Positions 41,845 through 50,672 of a DNA stretch of 62,944 nucleotides are shown piece by piece. Position 1 is the first letter of the stretch, and each line of letters begins with the position of its first letter. Where the stretch lies: the NCBI GenBank assembly GCA_034437275.1, contig DAOTUD010000007.1, positions 1 through 62,944 of the forward strand, written 5' to 3'. Under the pieces are notes generated by a model, which did not search any database, was not told the DNA's origin, and worked only from the letters and a program-made list of their open reading frames with translations. The DNA comes from TC-15 sp034437275 (lineage in GTDB: Bacteria > Chloroflexota > Anaerolineae > Aggregatilineales > Aggregatilineaceae). The position numbers and the translations under genes are program-made.

Positions 41845-43095
41845 CTACGGCGTGGGCGGCTCCTCCGGCACGTCGAACAGGTCGAACTGGTCGCTGCCGT
41901 CGGGCAGAATGATGTTCTCGCTGCGCAGCAGTGGCGAGACATCCTGTGGCAGCGGGGCCTGGGGCACATATGCTTCGTAGGCGTCGAACTCGACGACATT
42001 CACCACGTAGTCTGCATCGTCCATGCGCGCCTCGACCCAGTCCAGGAAATACTGCTCGCGCAGGGCCTGGATATCCGCCGGTGAGAGCACGTCGAAGACT
42101 TCGTCGCCAACTCTGGCCACGTAGAAGCCCTGGCCGGTCGCGATCGGGCCGATCACGTCCCCCGCCTCGGCGCGAAAGACCGCCTCCAACACGTCGACGT
42201 CCACGTTCTGGTCGCTCCAGCGCAGCAGCCGCGACGTTTCGTCCGCCGCAGCGTTAAAGCCAAAGTCGGGCGCGATATCGCTCATCGCTTCCCCGCTGCT
42301 GAGACGCTCGACGACCTCCATCGCCTCCGGGTACGTGTCCAGCAGGATGTCCTGCACTTCCGTCCCGATGCGCGCTTCGGTGTCCCCGTCGATCTCGGCT
42401 TCCTGGCCGACCAGCCCCTTGAGCACGGAGTAATACGCGCGGGAGAGCGCGATACGGCGCAGGTCTTCTTCGTCCAGCCCGGAGTATCGCTTCATCTCCT
42501 GCAAAAATTCGTCGTAATCCTCCGGCAGCGAGCCGTCATCGGCCAGGGTCGCGCCCATGAACTGCGCCACCTGCGAGTCGACCATCTGCGGGCCGGGTTC
42601 CAGGCCGCGATCCGCGCCTTCGTCCAGCGCGATCTCGTCGATGATCATCACGCGCAAGACCTGCTTGCCAAAGCTCTTATCGTCGGCCAGCGTGGCAAAC
42701 ACCGACGATACCCAGGCATTGCCGGCTAAGGTCAGGTCGAGCACCTGTTGTTGGCGGGACGCGACGCGCTTGATCTGGTACAGCCGGTACCAGCGCTCGA
42801 AGCGCACGCGCGCCCGGAACTCGTCCAGCGTGATCTCGCGCGTCCCCACGCGGGCCAGCACCATGTCGCCATCCATATCGGGCGGCGGGGTCGGCGATGC
42901 GTAAGGGGTTGGCGGGGGCAGTGGCGTGGGTGACGGGCCGGGGGTCGCGGACGGGTACTTGCGGGCGTCGGCGGTCTGCGTTTCCTCCACGCCCGCCTCC
43001 TGCAGCGTCACGCCGCTGTCATCATCACACGCGGCCAGCGCCAGCGCCACGATCAGCAGCATCCCCCAGAGCATAACGTTACTTCGGCGTTTCAT
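41845..43095 (-). CDS. SurA/PpiC-like lipoprotein foldase, paralogue 2
   Basis: A 416-aa paralogue of the preceding gene made as a lipoprotein: signal peptide with lipobox LALAAC, then a Pro/Thr linker (TPGPSPTPLPPPTPYASPTP) typical of Chloroflexota surface proteins. The SurA-like part (VLARVGTREITLDEFRARVR) and parvulin-like part (GDVIGPIATGQGFYVARVGD) follow, and the tail again contains APLPQDVSPLLRSEN. It probably sits on the outer face of the membrane. GAGGAGAAC precedes ATG 43095. Confidence 0.87.
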   Translation of the reverse strand: MKRRSNVMLWGMLLIVALALAACDDDSGVTLQEAGVEETQTADARKYPSATPGPSPTPLPPPTPYASPTPPPDMDGDMVLARVGTREITLDEFRARVRFERWYRLYQIKRVASRQQQVLDLTLAGNAWVSSVFATLADDKSFGKQVLRVMIIDEIALDEGADRGLEPGPQMVDSQVAQFMGATLADDGSLPEDYDEFLQEMKRYSGLDEEDLRRIALSRAYYSVLKGLVGQEAEIDGDTEARIGTEVQDILLDTYPEAMEVVERLSSGEAMSDIAPDFGFNAAADETSRLLRWSDQNVDVDVLEAVFRAEAGDVIGPIATGQGFYVARVGDEVFDVLSPADIQALREQYFLDWVEARMDDADYVVNVVEFDAYEAYVPQAPLPQDVSPLLRSENIILPDGSDQFDLFDVPEEPPTP

Positions 43096-43249
43096 GTGTT
43101 CTCCTCGACTTCTTTCTTTCCGTTCCTAACAACTCAAGGCACCTAGTGTAACCCCACTGGCCGGCTGGGGCCAGTGGTTTACTCCGGTTATCCGTTCGGT
43201 ATTCGTTTCGGCTGGGGACCCTGCCAATTTTGGGATAAGGTGGGGGGTG

Positions 43250-43328
43250 AGGTGTGAGTTATCTGGGTAGAGTTCGGCGTACTCGTCCCCGAGGCACACA
43301 GTCTTCTCCTCCTGGACAACTCACACCT
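43250..43328. repeat. Inverted repeat after the GH57 gene
   Basis: AGGTGTGAGTT (43250-43260) and AACTCACACCT (43318-43328) are perfect reverse complements around 57 bases; with one gap the match extends further outward. It begins six bases past the GH57 stop. No T-run; it may be a large 3' stem or a short mobile remnant. Confidence 0.5.
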
Positions 43329-43334
43329 GCACCC

Positions 43335-45500
43335 TTACTGGTTATACGCGCGCACCCGCTGCACAATGCCAACCTGCCACTCCGCGTCCGGCCCCAGATG
43401 CAGCGGCCAGACGTGCAAATACACCGTGCCCTGGTAGCCGCGTTCGTAGCCGGCTTCGCTCTGCGTGACCGTCTCCAGCGGGAAGGTCCACAGTTCGCAC
43501 GGCTGGCTGAGTTCCGTCGTGTAGGCCAGCCCGCGAATCGTCGTCAGGCTGGTGTGCTCGTGGATGGTGTCGTACTGCGCGATATCGGCCAGCCCCTGCT
43601 TCTCCTTCCAGTCGTTGAGCATCAGGTAGCAGTTGTCGAGCGACTGACCGCCGTCGAAACCAGACGCCGTCTCGACCGCGAAACGCACGTCTACCGGCGC
43701 GTCGCTGAGGTTGCGCACGGTGTAATCGCAGCGGAACGAGTCCGCGCCCTGCTCGAACACGAAGGTTTTGGTCACGCGCACCGGGCGATGATGATCGCCG
43801 ACCCATACATGCCCATCGCGCCCTAGCACCACCGTGACCCGGTCGCCTTCCTGCTGCACCTCGACTTCGTACGGCTGGTTGGTGAAGTCGCCCTGCTCGC
43901 CGTAAAACGCGCGGTGCACCGCGAAGACGTCCACATCCGCGCGCAGGAAGTGATCCAGGAACGCGCCGCGCCGGTGCCAGTCGTAGATCAGGTATTTCTC
44001 GATGCCCGCCTCTTTGACGCGCACCGCGTCGCGGTCCTCGAAGCGCACACCGTCGCGCTCCATCTCCGGCGTGACCAGCATCCCGTTGTGTGCCGCCGCG
44101 CGGATCTCGTCGTGATAGCCTTCTTCCTGGCGCGTCATGACGTTCAGCAGGTTGTAGCGCAGCGGGCGATAGTCCAGCTCCAGCAGCATCCCGCCCAGGT
44201 CCGGCTTCCAGATCGCGTTGAAGTTGGCCCCAGTCAGCGCGACCTCGGACCGGCTGTCCTTGTTGAAATCGAACTGGCGCACGCTCAGCGGGGCGTCGTC
44301 GCCTTCGGCCAGCGCCTCGGCCTCGATCAGGTTGGCATAGTTCGCCACGCGGAAGTTGAACAGGTAAACGCCGCCAAACAACCCGTGCCAGTAAGCGTCG
44401 TTGGCCTGGGCGCGCCACAGCAGGTCGAGCGCGCGGTCTTTGCGGTCGCCATCCGGCATGGCGTGCACCTTCTCGGCGACCAGCAGCATCCGCTTGTTCA
44501 TGTGGTTGACTTCCTGGTATTTGATCATGAAGTTGCGCCACACGCTGCCGCGCAGGTAGCGCAGCACGTCGTTACGGTCCTGGTCTTCGAACTCGCGCTT
44601 GAGGCGCTTGAGTTCGCGGAAGCGGTCCGCCGGCAGCGCCCACTGCCCCATCTCGAAATAGCTGGCGGTCGGCAGGTACACGCGGCCCAACGCCGGGTAC
44701 TCGTCGATGTAATCGCACGGGCGGACCGTGTGCAGCCAGTCCTGCTCATCATCCAGCGCGGAGAAGAACTGCTCCATGTAGTTGCCCTCGCCCCAGCAGT
44801 GTTCATACGTGGTGGGCCACACGCCGAACTTCTCGCCATCGTCGCCCATGAAGGCCAGCTTGGGCTGCAAGTTCGGCAGTCTCTGCCGGGACTGCTCGCG
44901 CATCCAGCCGATCACGTCCGGCACGGTGTGCCAGGGAATCGCGTAGCGCAGGGTGCTGAGCGTGGGAAAGACGCGCACGGTGTAGCCCTGCTCCTCGCTG
45001 ACAAAGTAGCCGAACAACTCGTGCTCTTTGTTGTAGCCGACCGCCTCGAAGTGGGTGTCGTCGATGATCACGTAGTCGATGCCCGCCTCGGCGATGGGGC
45101 GCACCAGGTGCGGCTCCCACACCCGTTCGGCCAGCCACATCCCGCGCGGTCGCATCCCGAACGTGTCTTCGACCGCCGCGCTGAGCTTGTGAATCTGCCC
45201 GATCTTGTCGGCGTCCGGCAGCGTGGTGAGGATCGGCTCGTAATAGCCGCCGGAAAGCACCTCAAGCTGCCCGCGTTCGACCAGCGCGCGCAGCCGGTCC
45301 AGCAGCGGGCGCTGGTGTTCCAGCAGATAGTCCAGCAGGCTGCCGGTGAAATGGATCGCGGCCTTGACGCCGGGATGGCGTTCCATCAACGCGACGAACG
45401 GCTCGTAGCCGACCGCGACGACGTGCTCGTTCACGAAGTCGAACTGGCCGACTGGCTGGTGATTATGAAAAACCAGGGAAAGGAAAATAGGTGAAGACAT
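43335..45500 (-). CDS. Glycoside hydrolase family 57 alpha-amylase/glucanotransferase
   Basis: A 721-aa cytoplasmic enzyme of the GH57 alpha-amylase/4-alpha-glucanotransferase group. N-terminal SLVFHNHQPVGQFDF is the first conserved region, MWLAERVWEPHLV carries the nucleophile Glu, FMGDDGEKFGVWP carries the acid/base Asp, and the C-terminal half is the beta-rich DUF1925/DUF1926-type part (WHRRGAFLDHFL; YTVRNLSDAPVDVRFAVE). It acts on alpha-1,4-glucans such as glycogen or starch. Length equals that of Thermococcus-type enzymes plus a few dozen residues. AGGAG precedes ATG 45500. Confidence 0.93.
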   Translation of the reverse strand: MSSPIFLSLVFHNHQPVGQFDFVNEHVVAVGYEPFVALMERHPGVKAAIHFTGSLLDYLLEHQRPLLDRLRALVERGQLEVLSGGYYEPILTTLPDADKIGQIHKLSAAVEDTFGMRPRGMWLAERVWEPHLVRPIAEAGIDYVIIDDTHFEAVGYNKEHELFGYFVSEEQGYTVRVFPTLSTLRYAIPWHTVPDVIGWMREQSRQRLPNLQPKLAFMGDDGEKFGVWPTTYEHCWGEGNYMEQFFSALDDEQDWLHTVRPCDYIDEYPALGRVYLPTASYFEMGQWALPADRFRELKRLKREFEDQDRNDVLRYLRGSVWRNFMIKYQEVNHMNKRMLLVAEKVHAMPDGDRKDRALDLLWRAQANDAYWHGLFGGVYLFNFRVANYANLIEAEALAEGDDAPLSVRQFDFNKDSRSEVALTGANFNAIWKPDLGGMLLELDYRPLRYNLLNVMTRQEEGYHDEIRAAAHNGMLVTPEMERDGVRFEDRDAVRVKEAGIEKYLIYDWHRRGAFLDHFLRADVDVFAVHRAFYGEQGDFTNQPYEVEVQQEGDRVTVVLGRDGHVWVGDHHRPVRVTKTFVFEQGADSFRCDYTVRNLSDAPVDVRFAVETASGFDGGQSLDNCYLMLNDWKEKQGLADIAQYDTIHEHTSLTTIRGLAYTTELSQPCELWTFPLETVTQSEAGYERGYQGTVYLHVWPLHLGPDAEWQVGIVQRVRAYNQ

Positions 45501-45580
45501 AGGCGCTCCTGTCGTGGCTAATCACGGCTAAGAATGCGCCAAATTGTAGCACAAATCCAGGCAGTACGCGGCAGCCAGGA

Positions 45581-45757
45581 TCAGTCAGGCTGCGGCTGCG
45601 GGGCGTGCGAGGTTGGGGTGGGCTGCGGCGCGGGGGAACGGTCCGGCGCTGGGGTGGGGACCTGCTCGCGCCGGAAACGCAGCAGCCGCCCGACGATCAT
45701 ACCAACGGGAATTGATATCAGGAACCACCCACTTAAAAAATACAGGATTGTTTTCAT
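45581..45757 (-). CDS. Small membrane protein with proline-rich tail
   Basis: A 58-aa peptide: one membrane helix (ILYFLSGWFLISIPVGMIVG), a basic stop-transfer RLLRFRRE, then a Pro-rich cytoplasmic tail. AGAGGGTGATC lies before ATG 45757. The hydrophobic-basic-Pro order and the ribosome-binding sequence support a real gene. Function unknown. Confidence 0.55.
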   Translation of the reverse strand: MKTILYFLSGWFLISIPVGMIVGRLLRFRREQVPTPAPDRSPAPQPTPTSHAPQPQPD

Positions 45758-45851
45758 GATCACCCTCTAGCCTTTATTAAGACTATAGGCCCGGTGGATG
45801 GTTCCGTCAATGGTACCCCGCTCACAGGTGCCGGACTCCCAGCGGGCGGAC

Positions 45852-47681
45852 TTACCCCTCCTGCGGCGGGAGCTGCTCCTCAATTTGCACGCGCCACAGC
45901 CGGGCGGTGCCGTCCGCGCTGCCGGACGCCAGCCGTGCCCCGTCCGGCGTCCAGGCCAGCGTCGTCACGTCGTGCAAGTGCCCGACCAGTGTCGCCAGCA
46001 GCGTATCGCGCAGCGCGTTCCACAAGCGCAGCGTGCCATCGCGCCCCGCCGAGGCCAACACCTGCCCGTCCGGGTGGAAGGCGACCGCCGTCACCGGCCC
46101 CTGGTGCCCGCGCAGCGTGCCGATGCGCGCACCGGATTCCAGGCCCCACAACCGCAGCGCCCCGTCCAGGTAGGCCGCCGCGACCACCGAGCCGTCCGGG
46201 CTGAAGGCCACGCCCAGCACCACGCCCGACCGCGCGTCGAAGTCGTACAGCCGTTCGCCGTCGCTGATGTCCGACACACGCACCACGCCATCCTCCCCGC
46301 CGGACGCCACCAGCAGCCCCTCCGGGTTGAACGCGACACACGTCACGCGGCCCAGGTGCCCGCCGATGGCGCGCTGCTGCTGCCCAGTTTCCAGGACCCA
46401 CACGCGGATCAGACGGTCCGCGCTGGCCGAAGCCAGCAGGTAGCCGCCGGGGTCGAACGCCAGGGCGGTCACGGCTTCGGTATGCCCCTCCAGCGTGAGG
46501 ATCGTGCCGCCCGACGCGCCGTTGACCAGCATCACCGGGCCGGCCAGCGTCCCGACCGCCAGCAGAGTCCCCTCCGGGCCGTGCGCCACGCTGCTCGCCC
46601 AGCCGCCCGCGCCGGGGATGGTGCGCAGCAGCGCCCCGTCGTTCACGTCCCACAGGCGGACCATGCGATCATCGCTGCTGGTGACGAGGATGCCGCCTTC
46701 GGGACTCCACGCGAGGCCGGTTACCGCATCCATAAAGCCGCCCAACACCGCGCCCGGTGCGGCAGCGTCATCATCAGCGGCCTCATCATCGCCCGCCACA
46801 TCCCACACGCGCAGCACGCCGTCCCAACTGCCGACGACCAGCCGCGCATCGTTCGGGCTGATGGCCAGGCACGACACGCCGCCGGTGTGCCCCTCCAGCG
46901 CGTGGAGAAAATCGCCGTTTTGCGCGTCCCACAGCAGCACGTCGCCATCGCTGCCCGCCGACACCAGGAACGCCCCATCCGAGCTGTAGCGGACCTGCTC
47001 GACCACACCGTCATGCCCTTCCAGGAAGTACAGCGGCTCGTCCGGCGCGGCGGTCTCCCACACCTCGACCGTGCCATCCACGCCGCCCGCCGCCAGGTGC
47101 AGACCATCCGGGCGCAGCGCGATGTGCGTGCTCCAGGCCCCTTCGCTGCCCGCCAGCACGCCCATCTGCTCGCCCGCCGCCACATCCCACACGCGCAGCG
47201 TGCCGTCGTCGCTGCACGAGGTCAACGTCGCGCCGTCCGGCCCCCAGGCCAGCGCCAGGATCGGCCCTTCATGCCCGACGAACAACCGCCGCTGTGGCTC
47301 GTCATCGTCGGGGAAGGACCACACGCGCAGCGCGCCGTCGTCGCTGCCCGCCGCCAGCAGGTCCCCCCTGGGACTGTAGGCCACGCAGCCGACCACGTCG
47401 TAGGCGTCGCGCAGCGTGTGCCGCAGCTCGCCAGATGCCATGTCCCAGATGCGCACGGTGTTGTCCCCCACCCCGGCAGCGAGGTGCACGCCGTCCGGGC
47501 TGAAGGCGAGGCTGGTCAGCAGCGGGGCGCGCTCGATCAACAGGCGCGGCGGGGCGTCGAGATCGTCGGCGTCGTACAGCCACACGCCGACCGAACTCGC
47601 CACGAGGATCCGGTCCCCGTTCGGGGACCACACCACATCGACCAAACGCCCACGCCCCAATACCGCAATATGTTCAGACAT
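45852..47681 (-). CDS. WD40-repeat protein, probably two seven-bladed propellers
   Basis: A 609-aa protein made almost entirely of about 14 WD40 units of about 42 residues, such as VTALAFDPGGYLLASASADR and VTAVAFHPDGQVLASAGRDG. No signal peptide, enzyme domain or membrane helix, so it is likely a cytoplasmic scaffold. ATG 47681 is preceded by GGAAGGG, and the peptide begins MSEHIAVLGRG. It is divergent from the response-regulator gene with 82 bases between, so the two may share control. Confidence 0.9.
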   Translation of the reverse strand: MSEHIAVLGRGRLVDVVWSPNGDRILVASSVGVWLYDADDLDAPPRLLIERAPLLTSLAFSPDGVHLAAGVGDNTVRIWDMASGELRHTLRDAYDVVGCVAYSPRGDLLAAGSDDGALRVWSFPDDDEPQRRLFVGHEGPILALAWGPDGATLTSCSDDGTLRVWDVAAGEQMGVLAGSEGAWSTHIALRPDGLHLAAGGVDGTVEVWETAAPDEPLYFLEGHDGVVEQVRYSSDGAFLVSAGSDGDVLLWDAQNGDFLHALEGHTGGVSCLAISPNDARLVVGSWDGVLRVWDVAGDDEAADDDAAAPGAVLGGFMDAVTGLAWSPEGGILVTSSDDRMVRLWDVNDGALLRTIPGAGGWASSVAHGPEGTLLAVGTLAGPVMLVNGASGGTILTLEGHTEAVTALAFDPGGYLLASASADRLIRVWVLETGQQQRAIGGHLGRVTCVAFNPEGLLVASGGEDGVVRVSDISDGERLYDFDARSGVVLGVAFSPDGSVVAAAYLDGALRLWGLESGARIGTLRGHQGPVTAVAFHPDGQVLASAGRDGTLRLWNALRDTLLATLVGHLHDVTTLAWTPDGARLASGSADGTARLWRVQIEEQLPPQEG

Positions 47682-47763
47682 GCCAACCCTTCCGTTCGCA
47701 GACCAGCCAGCCTGTGTTACAATTAGGCCGGATATGGGTCTTTTTGCATCACAAGGAACGCTC

Positions 47764-48219
47764 ATGCTCTATAACGTGCTGATTGTAGAAGATGACCGGC
47801 AGATGGCGCAAAGCCTGGCAGGACAGCTCAGCGTGCTGGGGCACACGGTGTCAATCGCCTACGGCCCCCGCCAGGCCATCAAGCAGCTCAACGAGGTGAT
47901 CCCGGACGTGATTTTCCTGGACATCAATATGCCCGGCGTCGACGGCTTAGAGGTGATCCGCTTTTTGCGACGGGACCCCAAAACAGCGAACGTTCCAGTG
48001 ATCATTGTCTCGGCAGAAGAAGCGGACAGCACCCAAAAGGCTGCCTATGAGGCCGGGGCCAATCACTACATTGTCAAGCCGCCCCTGCTGGCCGACATTG
48101 AAGACGGGATAAAGCATGTGATGAGCAAAGTGCCGCCGCCGCCCAGCCTGTCGGACAACAACAAAGGCGCCGCCAGCGAACCAGACGGGCCGTCCTCTGG
48201 GGACGAATCCACGTCCTGA
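47764..48219 (+). CDS. Single-domain response regulator
   Basis: A 151-aa receiver-only protein. Acidic pocket Asp 10 and Asp 11, phosphoacceptor Asp 53 (FLDINMPG), Ser 83 and Lys 105 (IVKPP) are all present, so it should be phosphorylatable. A disordered, Pro/Ser-rich tail replaces an output domain. It probably works through protein contacts. AAGGA precedes ATG 47764. No histidine kinase lies in the window. Confidence 0.92.
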   Translation: MLYNVLIVEDDRQMAQSLAGQLSVLGHTVSIAYGPRQAIKQLNEVIPDVIFLDINMPGVDGLEVIRFLRRDPKTANVPVIIVSAEEADSTQKAAYEAGANHYIVKPPLLADIEDGIKHVMSKVPPPPSLSDNNKGAASEPDGPSSGDESTS

Positions 48220-48222
48220 CGT

Positions 48223-49755
48223 CTACTCCTGCACCACACGCCACTGCCCAAAGCCGGTCCCGGCCACGCTGTCATCCGGCAGCGTCAGGTAGAACAGGAA
48301 GTCCGGCACCGGGATGCGCGAGGTAGCGACCTGCTGGATGGTCATGGTGTAGCTTTCTTCGGGCGCTAAAGCCCAGCCCAGTTTATCACGCACGCCGGGC
48401 GCATTGGCCCACACTTTGCCGAACCCGGCACTGGGAGCCACCCGGTCCAGCGGCGGCATCTCGTCGACCTCGGCTTCCGGCAGATCAGCGTAGGACGACT
48501 CCAGGTAGTACGCTGCCGTGTTGTCGTCGTAGTGGACGTAAATCTCGTTGGTGTCGCCCCGCCACAGCATGTAGCCACCCTCAAATTCCTGGTACGCGGC
48601 GCGCGTCTCTACTGCCGGGCCAGTCGGACAGCTATCACCCGACCCGAAAAAAAAAGTGTATGGACAGTTCACGCGGACCATCGCCTCGGCGCTGGCATCG
48701 CGCGCGGCGGTGTGCAGCGTGTAGGTCACGCTGTAAGCGGCGAAGTCCGGCAGGTAAACCGTCGTCGCGCCCTGGGGCGACTGCGCGTTGACGACGACCG
48801 TCTGCGTGGTGGTGTTGGGGATCGACTGCTCGATCACCACCCCGCCCGTGCCGGCCACTTCCCACGCCAGCCGCACCGCCGCGCCGGGGTTCACCACGTC
48901 CGGCTCAGCATTAAACGCGACGATCTTGGGGCTGGTGGCGGGTTGCCCCGCCACCGGCTCCTGCGAATCATCGGGGTCTGCGCCCGCATCAGGCGGCACA
49001 TCAGTGCTGCCGACCACATCGAGCGTGATCTCCTGCTCGTCGTAAACGCGGTCGGTCACCACGTCCACCAACTGCGCGCGCAGCGTGATCGTGTCGCCAT
49101 CCTCAGCAGGCAGCACCGGTGCGACCGGGCCTTGCCCGCTGGACGGAATCCACGAATTCGGGCGCGGCAGTTCGACCGACGCCGTTGTGTCGTCGCTGAA
49201 CACCTGCTCGAACACCAGGTTGGTCGTCGGGGCGCGGTTGGCCACATCCCACGATACCGTCACCCGCGCGGAGCCATCAGCCAGCGCCACCGCGTCGATT
49301 TCCTCGACATCAACGGTGAAGGTGTTGATCGCCGGCTCGTTGGCGTCGGTGTCCACATCGTAGCGGATGACCAGCACGCGCTGGTCGATGATGCGCGACT
49401 GGTTATCGACAATCGACAGCAGATACGTCGGCGGGCCGAAGTTCAGCGGGTGCTCGATGGTCACCACCCGCGCGCCACGTGCCTCCAGCGGCACGCTGTC
49501 CGGGTCGAACACCGGCTCCCAGCGATTGACGCGATACGCGTGCAGCCGCAGCCGGTACTCGTCCGTCAGGCCGAGGGTATGCCAGGTCAGGGTGGTGGTC
49601 GTCGCCCCGGCCTCGGCTTCGTCGACCGTGATCTCCTTGACCGAACTGGCAAACGTCACAATCGAGGGCAGCGGTTGGGCCGCCACCATCGCCACGTGGA
49701 CGCCACCCAACAGCAACGCCACGACCACAATTAGAGCTAACAGCTTGGTCTTCAT
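48223..49755 (-). CDS. Exported beta-sandwich protein of unknown function
   Basis: A 510-aa secreted protein: signal peptide (LLALIVVVALLLGGVHVAMV), then Ig/FN3-like beta modules (TTTTLTWHTLGLTDEYRLRL; ARVTVSWDVANRAPTTNLVF; AVRLAWEVAGTGGVVIEQSI), and a C-terminal domain with CPYTFFFGSGDSC and GGYMLWRGDTNEIYVHYDD that recalls surface proteins of Chloroflexota with LGFP-like or WG-like modules. Convergent with the response regulator, three bases apart. AAGGA precedes ATG 49755. Confidence 0.78.
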   Translation of the reverse strand: MKTKLLALIVVVALLLGGVHVAMVAAQPLPSIVTFASSVKEITVDEAEAGATTTTLTWHTLGLTDEYRLRLHAYRVNRWEPVFDPDSVPLEARGARVVTIEHPLNFGPPTYLLSIVDNQSRIIDQRVLVIRYDVDTDANEPAINTFTVDVEEIDAVALADGSARVTVSWDVANRAPTTNLVFEQVFSDDTTASVELPRPNSWIPSSGQGPVAPVLPAEDGDTITLRAQLVDVVTDRVYDEQEITLDVVGSTDVPPDAGADPDDSQEPVAGQPATSPKIVAFNAEPDVVNPGAAVRLAWEVAGTGGVVIEQSIPNTTTQTVVVNAQSPQGATTVYLPDFAAYSVTYTLHTAARDASAEAMVRVNCPYTFFFGSGDSCPTGPAVETRAAYQEFEGGYMLWRGDTNEIYVHYDDNTAAYYLESSYADLPEAEVDEMPPLDRVAPSAGFGKVWANAPGVRDKLGWALAPEESYTMTIQQVATSRIPVPDFLFYLTLPDDSVAGTGFGQWRVVQE

Positions 49756-49931
49756 CAGTATATCCTTATAATCTATTGGGCAATATACACCACGCAATGC
49801 TGTAACAAGCTTACAAGCAGACGAAAAACGGGGCAAGTTGTGGCGTCCCCGCAGAATCAAAAGACACAGCGCGATATCGCCCTGCGTCCGTAGCCCTTGA
49901 CGGCTGGGCTGCACCCGGCGGAGAAACGCTA

Positions 49932-50091
49932 GCGCGTGTTATGAACTTACGCAGGCTGTTTACAGTGGATTTTTCCCGTAAGTTTTACCCCTCCCTAAAT
50001 CCCTCCCCGTAAACGGAGAGGGACTTGCGCCTCCCCCCTTTCTCCGTGTGCGGGAAAAGGGGTCGGGGGGTAAAAAGTGCATAACAGCCTC
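49932..50091. repeat. MITE-like dispersed repeat, copy 3 (160 bp)
   Basis: Same orientation and almost the same sequence as copy 1: GCGCGTGTTATGAACTTACG at the left and the inverse of GAGGCTGTTATGCACTTTTT at the right. TA flanks at 49930-49931 and 50092-50093, in a CTAG target. Its last base plus the right TA copy form the stop codon of the adjacent acetyltransferase. Confidence 0.85.
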
Positions 50092-50669
50092 TAGCGCGCC
50101 TGCAGGCCCAGCCGGTCGATCATCGCGGCGCGGCCCGACCACTCCGTTTGCAACATCCCGAACAGCACGCCGTCCTGCCAACGCCCGTCGACGTACCACT
50201 CATCGCGCAGGCGGGCTTCCTGCCTGAAGCCGACCTTCTCCATCTGGCGCAGCACGCGCGCATTGAGCGCCATCGTCCCCAGCCACAGCTTGTGATAATC
50301 CAGCCAGTCAAAGGCATAATCCAGCATCAGCAGCAGCGCGTCGGTCCCGTAGCCGCCGCCCCAGTAACCTGGCTCGCCGATGGCCGCGCCCAACATCCCA
50401 ACGCGGTGATGGGGCAGCGACCAGTTGATCGCGATATCGCCCAGCGGGGTGCCGTCTTTGGCCTGGATGCCAAACCACACCGGCGGGGCCGGGCTGGTGG
50501 CGGCATGTTCGGCGCGGTGTTCGTGATGGCGATCAATCGCCGCCCGCGTTTCGATCACGCGGTCGCCCGCCGTCGCCCAGAACCACGCCTCGCTGTTGTG
50601 CCATGTGTGTTCCTGTGCCTCGAACCGTTTACCATACGGCACCAGGTCCACCAGCAAGCCCTCTAACAT
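50091..50669 (-). CDS. GNAT acetyltransferase, tandem copy 1
   Basis: A 192-aa RimJ/RimL-type N-acetyltransferase: MLEGLLVDLVPYG start, VWFGIQAKDGTPLGDIAIN, the acetyl-CoA loop YWGGGYGTDALLLMLDYAFD, and MALNARVLRQMEKVGFRQEA. Its stop codon is created by the repeat element. It is the last of five adjacent paralogues, all leftward. Substrate unknown. Confidence 0.88.
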   Translation of the reverse strand: MLEGLLVDLVPYGKRFEAQEHTWHNSEAWFWATAGDRVIETRAAIDRHHEHRAEHAATSPAPPVWFGIQAKDGTPLGDIAINWSLPHHRVGMLGAAIGEPGYWGGGYGTDALLLMLDYAFDWLDYHKLWLGTMALNARVLRQMEKVGFRQEARLRDEWYVDGRWQDGVLFGMLQTEWSGRAAMIDRLGLQAR

Positions 50670-50672
50670 CGC

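Noticed and set aside
43914..45494. 526-codon rightward frame opposite GH57
   Set aside because: Antisense shadow; the leftward frame carries every GH57 catalytic block.
45798..47726. 642-codon rightward frame opposite the WD40 gene
   Set aside because: Antisense shadow with Arg/His-rich low-complexity sequence; the WD40 frame is unambiguous.
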